A DNA stretch of 11,725 bases from JAGVPT01 sp964642725 (lineage in GTDB: Bacteria; Bacteroidota; Ignavibacteria; UBA10030; UBA8401): positions 1-11,725 of the forward strand of contig CAZXQG010000083.1 in NCBI GenBank assembly GCA_964642725.1, written 5' to 3'. Below, piece by piece: positions 1-6,452 of the stretch. Position 1 is the first letter of the stretch. Each line of letters opens with the position of its first letter. The translations under genes and the position numbers were made by a program. The notes beneath the pieces were generated by a model. That model was given only the letters and a program-made list of their open reading frames with translations. It did not search any database and was not told where the DNA came from.

Positions 1-401
1 GGGTGAACATTACAAAGCATGACCGACTGACACCCGGCATTTTTAAAAGTATATGAGCGCTTCTGTCCCTTCGGCCACGTCCCCAGGTTCACTTTGTCCG
101 CACACGCATCGGGGCAAAAGACATTGTGCAAAACGTCGTCGCTGTTCAAGAAATCAACCGTCGTGCCTGCAAGAACCGGTAGTACATGGGGATGAAACTT
201 CAGGCCCTGCTGATCCATCAACGCGTGCTCTTTTGGAGCGGCGAAGGTCTGCGATTCGATTTTTTCGATGTAGACAACCGCATCTGCACTATTTTTAACG
301 CCGTGAGCTTTCACTTTGCCTGCAATGGTTCCTGCCGTCGCAACATTCACACTGCAGCAGAGTAATGCAAGTGTTATTACAATCACGAAATTTCTTTTCA
401 T
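1..401 (-). CDS. Periplasmic cupredoxin (plastocyanin-like), 3' end cut by window edge
   Basis: The reading frame was read by hand on the minus strand from ATG at 401-399; it runs off the left edge after 133 complete codons. A preceding AGGGAGC gives a good ribosome binding site. Residues 1-23 are a signal peptide ending ATA before GTIAG, so the protein is exported to the periplasm. The visible part has the small beta-sandwich pattern of cupredoxins: a strand 'VLAGTTVDFLNSDDVLHNVF' and near the cut end 'MLCNVHP'. His92, Cys130 and His133 fit the His...Cys-x2-His part of a type-1 copper site; the usual fourth ligand, a Met a few residues further on, would lie outside the window. Extra cysteines at 96, 100 and 124 are notable. 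In this family the protein carries single electrons. It lies 66 bases after the cytochrome-porin gene in the same direction, so the two are probably co-transcribed. Annotation pipelines often label such proteins methylamine utilisation or carboxypeptidase-regulatory-like. Confidence 0.85.
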   Translation of the reverse strand, partial: MKRNFVIVITLALLCCSVNVATAGTIAGKVKAHGVKNSADAVVYIEKIESQTFAAPKEHALMDQQGLKFHPHVLPVLAGTTVDFLNSDDVLHNVFCPDACADKVNLGTWPKGQKRSYTFKNAGCQSVMLCNVH

Positions 402-467
402 AATTTGCTCCCTATAATTTAATTGTATGTATTTCTTTTCTTAAAAAAGATTGAAACGGGTTTCGCA

Positions 468-1811
468 TCATATCCCGAGCGACATTAGCAATTGAACCTG
501 CCCAGGCTGCACACTCTGTCCAGAAATGATAACAGGATTTTCTGAGCTTGTGCTCGTATTGAGTTTTGCGAACGAGGCCCGCACCGTCATTTTCAGATTC
601 GGCCGGACAAGGAAGACAACGCCTGGGACAATCTGTGAGTCTGTGAACGAGGTCACCGCGTTGGATGTGTTCAGCCCTTGTCCATCCCACACTTCATACC
701 GCACGCCCGGCAAAAGCCACGGAAACACGGTTACATCGAGCTCGCTAAACCATACTGTACTTTTTGCGGGGAGCCCGGAGAGCATAAAAAATGGATTATC
801 ATCTTTGCGCAACTGCACTCCGCCGAACAAATTGAGGCGGCCGTAAAATGCATTGTAATCCACACCGTACAATGTGAAACTGTTCAACTGCGAAATTCCC
901 CCTGAATCAATCGCCGCCTGGCCGCCGTAGACAAATGCTCCTACCGTAAATGAATTATCGATAAACGGCTGGCTGGCACCCTGCGATCCTTCCCCTTCCA
1001 CTACGCCGTCGAGCGGTAAACCGTCGAACTTGTAATAGACGTGACCGTAGAAGTCTTTGTCGGAATGAGCATCCCCGAATCCTTCAACAACGCCGGCACT
1101 GTACCCCAGCCTTCCCTGAAGAATTCCATTCAGCTCTATTCCCTTCTGGGTCTCTTCTAACGTCCAACCCATAGCGTTGCTGAAGGGGCGTGTTGTAAAC
1201 CAGTATCCCTCCATCCAGGCCCTGTGAGTCGAAAAGGAAAACATGCCCGGTTCGAAAACACCAACGCGGGCATTGAACCCGTATGAGCTGCCGATGAGAT
1301 TGCTGAATATGAGAAAGGTTCGATTGATTTCAACCGTTCCGTCAGCATTAAGAGCCAATTGACCCCAGTAAGAAATATCGTCGCCGAGCGTTCCGGCAGC
1401 CACCGCTTCGATAGCGTTCCCTAAACCGCCGAAACTGAATCGTTCGGCAGTTGTCGGGTCGGCTGGATTGTACTTTGGATTGTAATCGGCCTCGGCGTCA
1501 AAAAATATTGCTATCGGCGAAGTGCCTGCTATGCTTCCTGGCCAAATAGCGTCAGGAAAAGCTCGTTTGTTTCCGTCCGAACCGAGGGGGAGCGGCTCTT
1601 CCTTTGTGAACTGGGCGTCTGTGCCGCCGGGAAATTGATAACCATTTCTTCTGAAGGCCTCACCGAATGAATTTAGTTTTGGGAATCCATTATGACACGT
1701 TGCGCAGCTCGTTTGATATTTCCGGGCAAATGCCGGAGTGCCCCGGCTTTCTTCCGTGGAGAGTATCACTAAAACTCCGGCAGCCAGCAAACCAAGAAAC
1801 AAATGTCTCAC
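468..1811 (-). CDS. Outer-membrane monoheme cytochrome c fused to porin-like beta-barrel (Cyc2-like architecture)
   Basis: The protein has 447 residues. Start is GTG at 1811-1809, chosen because AAGGAGGA lies 4-5 bases before it and a hydrophobic signal segment follows (residues 3-18). The mature N terminus carries one c-type heme motif, CATCH (residues 36-40), within a block PAFARKYQTSCATCH then FPKLNSFGEAFRRNGY. This block resembles the heme region of Cyc2-type fused cytochrome-porins (PxFAR...CxxCH...P.L..FG..F..NGY). The remaining roughly 380 residues contain no second CxxCH. They are rich in alternating hydrophobic/polar strands, Gly, Tyr and Phe, as in an outer-membrane barrel, and end in a strand 'QVQLLMSLGI'. 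Total length fits Cyc2 relatives (about 400-500 residues). The likely role is moving electrons across the outer membrane between an extracellular donor or acceptor and a periplasmic carrier; the downstream cupredoxin is the obvious partner. Direction and substrate cannot be told from the sequence. It could instead belong to a broader, uncharacterised family of cytochrome-barrel proteins. Confidence 0.8.
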   Translation of the reverse strand: MRHLFLGLLAAGVLVILSTEESRGTPAFARKYQTSCATCHNGFPKLNSFGEAFRRNGYQFPGGTDAQFTKEEPLPLGSDGNKRAFPDAIWPGSIAGTSPIAIFFDAEADYNPKYNPADPTTAERFSFGGLGNAIEAVAAGTLGDDISYWGQLALNADGTVEINRTFLIFSNLIGSSYGFNARVGVFEPGMFSFSTHRAWMEGYWFTTRPFSNAMGWTLEETQKGIELNGILQGRLGYSAGVVEGFGDAHSDKDFYGHVYYKFDGLPLDGVVEGEGSQGASQPFIDNSFTVGAFVYGGQAAIDSGGISQLNSFTLYGVDYNAFYGRLNLFGGVQLRKDDNPFFMLSGLPAKSTVWFSELDVTVFPWLLPGVRYEVWDGQGLNTSNAVTSFTDSQIVPGVVFLVRPNLKMTVRASFAKLNTSTSSENPVIISGQSVQPGQVQLLMSLGI

Positions 1812-1891
1812 CTAATCCTCCTTTATCGCAGTTGTGAATCGTTATGTGTTGATGGAAAAAAGTTTATTCATGCCAGGATGATTCTTAACCT

Positions 1892-2251
1892 TCAAAGGCA
1901 TCTCCTCATTGCATGGCGCAGTTTATCAAGGTCAAGCGGTTTCAGGAGAAAAAAATCAGCGCCATATTCTTTGATGGCTTCCTCCGTTATCAAGTCGGGA
2001 TAACCCGTAATGACAATAACTGGAAGTTTAGGATAGATCCTTTTTGCCTCCATAAAAAAGGTAACGCCGGAAGTGCCTTTGAGTCGAATATCGGTGATAA
2101 GCAAATTCATACGGTTGTGCGCAAGAACACTCATAGCCTGTTCGGCGCTGGTCGCTGCAAGCATCTCACAATGTTCTTTCTTGAGAAAATTTTTGAAGGC
2201 GGACAGAATATTCTCCTCATCATCAACGACCAATACTTTAGGCTGCAGCAT
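1892..2251 (-). CDS. Stand-alone response regulator receiver protein
   Basis: This is a single receiver domain of 119 residues with no output domain. The acidic pocket is Asp10-Asp11, the phospho-acceptor is Asp54 (LLITDIR), the conserved Thr is Thr82 (VITGY) and the Lys is Lys104 (LLKPLD), so it should be phosphorylatable. I prefer ATG at 2251-2249 because it lies 6 bases after GAGAG; a GTG three bases upstream (2254) is also possible. It is the first gene behind the sigma-54 promoter at 2294-2279, with a predicted leader of only about 17 bases. The cytochrome-porin gene follows after 80 bases. It may act as a phosphate sink or feedback element for the kinase encoded upstream, or signal to another protein; this is inference. 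The C terminus ends soon after the last helix (HAMRRCL), so no domain appears to be lost. Confidence 0.92.
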   Translation of the reverse strand: MLQPKVLVVDDEENILSAFKNFLKKEHCEMLAATSAEQAMSVLAHNRMNLLITDIRLKGTSGVTFFMEAKRIYPKLPVIVITGYPDLITEEAIKEYGADFFLLKPLDLDKLRHAMRRCL

Positions 2252-2278
2252 CACATGCTCTCTTTACTCTTTTGTTAA

Positions 2279-2294
2279 TGCAACAGTCGTGCCA
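2279..2294 (-). promoter_or_regulatory. Sigma-54 (RpoN) promoter
   Basis: Read on the minus strand the site is TGGCACGACTGTTGCA. It matches the sigma-54 consensus TGGCACG-N4-TTGCW at every defined position, with GG and GC separated by exactly 10 bases. The -12 C falls at 2280, placing the transcription start near 2268, about 17 bases before the receiver gene ATG. It lies in the gap downstream of a gene encoding an NtrC-type sigma-54 activator and would drive the receiver, cytochrome-porin and cupredoxin genes. Confidence 0.85.
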
Positions 2295-2371
2295 TGAAGG
2301 AAATCTTTTTATGCGGGAAATACTCAACAAATCAGGAGTTTTTGATGAGGAAGCGAGGATGGTACGTGGAG

Positions 2372-2394
2372 TGTGTCAACAATCAATTGACACA
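2372..2394 (-). promoter_or_regulatory. Candidate enhancer (activator binding site): perfect 8+8 dyad
   Basis: The arms TGTGTCAA and TTGACACA are perfect reverse complements separated by 7 bases. The centre is near 2383, about 115 bases upstream of the predicted sigma-54 transcription start. That is in the usual range for upstream activator sites bound by dimers of Fis-type helix-turn-helix NtrC-family proteins. It sits just after the activator gene's stop codon, and no T-tract follows it, so a terminator role is less likely. Assignment to the neighbouring activator is inference. Confidence 0.6.
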
Positions 2395-2449
2395 GTGTAA
2401 CATAATTGGTTGCAGTGCAAAAAGGAGAAATAGATTAGCGCCGAAATAC

Positions 2450-3856
2450 TTACCCGCGCAGTCTGCGGGCCGTGATTTTATTTCTTGTCATCAGCCGTTG
2501 AAAGTTTTGCCGCGTCATACCGGACGCTTTCGCCGATGCAGTGACATTCCCATGGTATTTGGTCAATTGGCTGAGAAGATACTGTTTCTCAAACGTCGCG
2601 AGCACGCGGTCCCTGGATTTTGCGAACGTCAAACCGGAAAGAGGCAGAGAAGCTCCCTTTTCGGAACCCGGAGCCAGCACATCCTTGAACACCTCCGGCA
2701 GTATCACATCTCCGTTTGTCAGCATGACAGCGCGCTCAATGAGGTTCTCAAGTTCTCGAACGTTACCCGGATATCGGTACGACTGCAAAAGCACCATTGA
2801 TTCGTTTGAAAATTCCTTTATCGATTTCTTCAATTGAATGTTGTATCGCGACAAGAAATAGTTGGCAAGCAGCGGAACATCGCTTTTCCGTTCGCGCAGG
2901 GGCGGCAATTGGATTGTCACGACATTAAACCGGTAAAACAAATCTTTCCGGAACTTCCCCTGCCGTACATCATGTTCGATGTCTCTGTTCGTTGCCGTGA
3001 TGAATCTCCCTTTGACATTGATAATCTCGTTCCCCCCAACCCGCTCAAATTCCCGTTCCTGTAAAACACGCAACAGCTTTTGCTGAAGACTGGGCGAAAG
3101 GTCGCCTATCTCATCAAGAAAAATTGTCCCATGTTGCGCGATCTCGAATTTCCCGATCTTCTTGTCAACCGCGCCGGTAAAGGCCCCTTTTTCATGGCCA
3201 AACAATTCTGACTCCAGCAGCGATTCGGGCAACACTGTGCAATTGATACCGACAAACGGTCCGCGAGCATTGGAACTATGGGCATGAATAGCTCTCGCAA
3301 CTAGTTCTTTACCCGTTCCGCTCTCGCCCAAAATAAGTACGGAAGTGTGATTTGGCGTCGTAGAAACCGAACCGATGAGTTTATATACCTCCTGCATGCC
3401 TCCGCTGTTGCCTATCAGATCATACCGGTCTGAATACTCCGCCTTAAACGTCAGGCGTGTCGATCCTTGAAGCGCGGAGCTCGACAGCACACGCCGCACA
3501 GCATCTCGAACTTTAGCGACGTCAAGCGGTTTTGTCAGGTAGTCAAACGCTCCGAGCTGTATTGCCTTGATGGCTGTTTGCATTGTGCCATGGCCGGTGA
3601 CCATGATGACCGGAACAGCTGCATTTCGCGATTTCATTTGTTGCAACGTCTCCAGCCCGTCAATCCCCGGCATCGCTATGTCCATGAAAATGATCTCCGG
3701 CTTTTCCGCTGCCATTGCATTTAGGGCTTCCGGGCCGTTCTTTGCCACAACGCATGCATATCCCTCTTTTTCAAAAACTTGGCGAAATGCGAAAAGAATT
3801 TTCTCATCGTCATCGACGACAAGTATTTTAGTCTTGGTACGGTTTTTATATTTCAT
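2450..3856 (-). CDS. NtrC-family sigma-54-dependent response regulator
   Basis: The protein has 468 residues in the standard three-domain order. The receiver domain (about 10-125) has the acidic pocket Asp15-17, phospho-acceptor Asp59, Thr87 and Lys109. The AAA+ domain (about 147-375) has Walker A GESGTGKE (177-184), the sigma-54-contacting GAFTGA loop (224-229), Walker B IFLDEIGDL with Asp248-Glu249, and GNVRELEN (364-371). A C-terminal Fis-type helix-turn-helix (about 433-463) ends the protein. All key residues are intact, so it should bind DNA and activate RpoN-holoenzyme using ATP when phosphorylated. Its ATG lies inside the 3' end of the kinase gene (11-base overlap). The bases before it, CCCCATCCC, contain no Shine-Dalgarno sequence, so translation is probably coupled to the kinase. 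The sigma-54 promoter and dyad immediately downstream are its most likely target. Confidence 0.95.
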   Translation of the reverse strand: MKYKNRTKTKILVVDDDEKILFAFRQVFEKEGYACVVAKNGPEALNAMAAEKPEIIFMDIAMPGIDGLETLQQMKSRNAAVPVIMVTGHGTMQTAIKAIQLGAFDYLTKPLDVAKVRDAVRRVLSSSALQGSTRLTFKAEYSDRYDLIGNSGGMQEVYKLIGSVSTTPNHTSVLILGESGTGKELVARAIHAHSSNARGPFVGINCTVLPESLLESELFGHEKGAFTGAVDKKIGKFEIAQHGTIFLDEIGDLSPSLQQKLLRVLQEREFERVGGNEIINVKGRFITATNRDIEHDVRQGKFRKDLFYRFNVVTIQLPPLRERKSDVPLLANYFLSRYNIQLKKSIKEFSNESMVLLQSYRYPGNVRELENLIERAVMLTNGDVILPEVFKDVLAPGSEKGASLPLSGLTFAKSRDRVLATFEKQYLLSQLTKYHGNVTASAKASGMTRQNFQRLMTRNKITARRLRG

Positions 3857-6299
3857 ATGGGATGGGGAAATATATTCGGACTGATGTGCCTTTTCCTTTT
3901 TTGCTCTCGACCGTCACGATGCCGCCGTGAGCGTTCACTGTTCTTTTCACCATCGGCAATCCAAGCCCGGTGCCGTTGACTTTCGTCGTGTAGAACGGGT
4001 CGAAGATGCGGGACAGTTGATCGGGTTCGATGCCGGAGCCTGTATCGGTGATTTCAAGGACAATGCAGTGTGAATCCTTTTCGAGTACGATCTCGGGATG
4101 CCGCTCGCCGGTTCCTTCTTTGCCGTCTTCCCTGCCGAACGCAAGCTCCCGCAACGTGTCCCGGAGGCATTCTCTTTTGGTTGAGACAGTAATCGTTGCG
4201 CGCCGATTAACGCCGGGAGACACATCCATTGATTGAATGGCATTCAAGAGAATATTGATGATCGATTCTTTGATCCGAGAGACATCCAGCGCCAGTACCG
4301 CAAGCGAATCTTCCTGCTTTTTGATCACTTCAATCCGTTTTTCTCTAAGGTGAGACTTAACAAAATCAAGGCTGTCATTGACAATAGCATTAAGATCTCC
4401 CCTTGCTATTTTTATCGGTTTTGGCCTGGCGAAATCGAGTAGTTCAATAACGACACTTTCCATGTGGCCCATGGAGTCGAGAGCGACGTCGAGCGATTTC
4501 TTTTCCGAGCGGCTTATTCTCTTCGATTCTCTCAATAGCTGCAAAATCATTTTTATCGATGTCAATGAGTTGCGGAACTCGTGGGCGACAAACGACGACA
4601 TTTCTCCTGCGGCGGTAAGCTTTTCCGTGTGCACCAGTTCTTGTTCAAACCTCTTCCGTTTTGTCACATCGGTGATGATTTGAAGAACCGAGTTTACTTC
4701 TTCGTTCTCCTTCATGGGAATCGCGATGCGCTCAATAAATCGTTCACCCTGTTTTTCATCAGTCACCCGTTCAACACGGCTTTCTGCCGTTCCGCTTGCC
4801 ACTGCTTTCCGGCAAAGACATTCGCGGCATATATCGTTCCCCCCGAACAGATGCCCGCAGTCCATGCCTTTGACATCCGGAAGGGCGGTGCCTGTGAGGC
4901 CTTCAAATGCTGCGCTCACGGTTTGTATGCGAAAGTTTTTGTCAAGGAGAATAAAGGCACTTGGGACATTGTCGAGCAGCGCTTGTAATTTCGTCTTTTC
5001 TTCCAACAGTTCACGAGTACGTTGATCCACCATTACTTCCAGCTTAGAGCGATGCTGGAGGATCTCTTTCCCGCGCGCTTCCAGCGCAGCTGCCATGACA
5101 TTGAACTGATCGGCGAGTTTCCCGATCTCGTCGTTCGTCTCCACATGGAGCCTATGTTCATAATTTCCCTTCGCGATGATCTCGGCCCCCGATTCAAGTT
5201 GAGCGATGGGCCGTGTGAACTGCCGTGTTGCAAGCAGTCCTAGTCCGATGGCGCCGACAAGGAACACTGCCGTGAATCCAGTATATAATAATGCAAAGGA
5301 GCGAGCGCTTCCCATAATTGTTTTTTCCTGAACGCTCTCAACCGCGTACACGGGCACGGAAAACTTTGAGAACGGCTCGACACCTCCCGCCGCATCGCCG
5401 GCAAGAAAGAGCGGAGCGTATGAAATGATCTCGTTCGTTCCCTCTGCAAGAGTTCCCGTGGCTCCCGAGAGGATTGCGCCGGCAATATTCGCGGGATAGT
5501 CTTGCTGAAGATTATCTTCTTCTCTCGATGCCAGCAGGCGGTTCCAGTCGGTCTTTTTCTCCGAGTGATAGAGATAATGCCCGTCGCCGGTAACAAGCAT
5601 GACTTTTGGGTTGAACTCAAGTCGCCTCTTGCTTTCAATCACCCGGATGAAATTCTTTTCGAACACGTTCGCAATAACAATCCCTGCCAAACCATGACTC
5701 CCGGCGAGCGGCATGGCAACACTCATCACCGGGATCCGTTCATTAGACCCGTGTTCCACTTCAGCCGGAGCAAGCGTTATCCTGTTGTAGCTCGTACTGT
5801 TAATCATCAGGAAATAGAATGCCGAGCGGCCGCTGCGAAGCTCCGATTGCGGAACAAGGCGGTATGTTTTTATTGAGTCGTTCGGATTTGCACATTCAAC
5901 GCGAATGCGCTCATCGCCGCTATCGTCGAGTAACCGTAGTTGATAGTAGATAGGTTTCGTCACAGCCAGAGCAAGAAGCTCTTTGCTCACTTGTTCAAGC
6001 TCGGCCGCATGTTGATTTCTGGCAGACACGCTCTCATGAGTCCATTTCGCCATGGAGGGAGAATTCTGGATTACCCGTAAATCGGACGAAACGTTTTCAA
6101 GGAAATCCGCTGTTTTTTCCCTGGTGGTTTGCACGTCTACGGTGAGCCCTTCAAGGGCAGCGTTCTTCATCGTACGCACGTTGGAAAGTGTGCCGTACGT
6201 TCCGACGAATACCATGGGCAGGATAGAAAGACCGCCAAAAGCGATGAGAAGCTTATTCCGGATCGAAAGCCACGGGAGGATTTTATTCAGATTGATCAT
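3846..6299 (-). CDS. Membrane sensor histidine kinase (dCACHE-like sensor, HAMP, PAS, HisKA, HATPase)
   Basis: The protein has 817 residues. Segment 14-36 is the first membrane helix. Residues about 37-333 form an extracytoplasmic sensor with dCACHE-like features ('YYQLRLLDDSGDERIRV', 'VMSVAMPLAGSHGLAGIVIA'). Residues 334-357 are the second membrane helix, followed by HAMP (about 358-412), a short coiled coil, and a PAS domain (about 435-550). The HisKA domain has the H-box FVAHEFRNSL with His573. The ATPase domain has N-box Asn686, DTGSGI (752-757), FDPFYTTK (767-774) and GTGLGLP. It should sense an external or periplasmic ligand and phosphorylate the overlapping NtrC-type regulator, perhaps also the separate receiver protein. 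Two oddities stand out: the PAS domain holds a cysteine cluster (Cys481, 491, 494, 496), and the ATPase domain has an extra charged stretch at about 707-745 between the N-box and DTGSG. The start has only a weak AAGG before it. Confidence 0.94.
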   Translation of the reverse strand: MINLNKILPWLSIRNKLLIAFGGLSILPMVFVGTYGTLSNVRTMKNAALEGLTVDVQTTREKTADFLENVSSDLRVIQNSPSMAKWTHESVSARNQHAAELEQVSKELLALAVTKPIYYQLRLLDDSGDERIRVECANPNDSIKTYRLVPQSELRSGRSAFYFLMINSTSYNRITLAPAEVEHGSNERIPVMSVAMPLAGSHGLAGIVIANVFEKNFIRVIESKRRLEFNPKVMLVTGDGHYLYHSEKKTDWNRLLASREEDNLQQDYPANIAGAILSGATGTLAEGTNEIISYAPLFLAGDAAGGVEPFSKFSVPVYAVESVQEKTIMGSARSFALLYTGFTAVFLVGAIGLGLLATRQFTRPIAQLESGAEIIAKGNYEHRLHVETNDEIGKLADQFNVMAAALEARGKEILQHRSKLEVMVDQRTRELLEEKTKLQALLDNVPSAFILLDKNFRIQTVSAAFEGLTGTALPDVKGMDCGHLFGGNDICRECLCRKAVASGTAESRVERVTDEKQGERFIERIAIPMKENEEVNSVLQIITDVTKRKRFEQELVHTEKLTAAGEMSSFVAHEFRNSLTSIKMILQLLRESKRISRSEKKSLDVALDSMGHMESVVIELLDFARPKPIKIARGDLNAIVNDSLDFVKSHLREKRIEVIKKQEDSLAVLALDVSRIKESIINILLNAIQSMDVSPGVNRRATITVSTKRECLRDTLRELAFGREDGKEGTGERHPEIVLEKDSHCIVLEITDTGSGIEPDQLSRIFDPFYTTKVNGTGLGLPMVKRTVNAHGGIVTVESKKGKGTSVRIYFPIPYEI

Positions 6300-6308
6300 G
6301 GGCCTTAC

Positions 6309-6337
6309 AATGTAACGACCTACGCCTTGACTGTCAA
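6309..6337 (-). promoter_or_regulatory. Possible sigma-70-type promoter for the kinase-regulator operon
   Basis: On the minus strand a perfect TTGACA (6337-6332) is separated by 17 bases from TACATT (6314-6309), which matches TATAAT at 4 of 6 positions. The predicted start of transcription is near 6302, almost at the kinase ATG (6299), so the mRNA would be nearly leaderless. Bacteroidota housekeeping promoters often differ from this consensus, so the call is tentative. Confidence 0.35.
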
Positions 6338-6383
6338 TCCCATTGATAGCAATACCCGAATAGTGTCTCCCTCGGTATAAAGC

Positions 6384-6419
6384 AGAAATCCCTGCTGTTG
6401 AGAGACAGCAGGGATTTCT
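6384..6419 (-). terminator. Terminator-type hairpin after the GH66 gene
   Basis: There is a perfect 15-base stem (6384-6398 pairing with 6405-6419) with a 6-base loop. It lies 34 bases after the stop codon of the minus-strand GH66 gene. Only a broken T-rich stretch (TTTCTGCTTTAT) follows on the minus strand. It separates the GH66 gene from the kinase operon. A closely related palindrome lies at 8759-8797. Confidence 0.75.
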
Positions 6420-6452
6420 CTTTAACGCGTCGCTTGTTAAGACGCAATTGCA

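Noticed and set aside
53..298. Plus-strand open frame of 81 codons.
   Set aside because: It is the shadow of the minus-strand cupredoxin gene, which has a signal peptide, ribosome binding site and copper-ligand pattern.
453..464. GAAAC-GG-GTTTC followed on the minus strand by a T-rich stretch, between the cytochrome and cupredoxin genes.
   Set aside because: A 5-base stem with a 2-base loop is too weak for a terminator; at most it might reduce read-through slightly.
1866..1886. TGGCATG on the minus strand just upstream of the cytochrome gene, like half of a second sigma-54 promoter.
   Set aside because: The bases ten positions on are CT, not GC, so the -12 element is missing.
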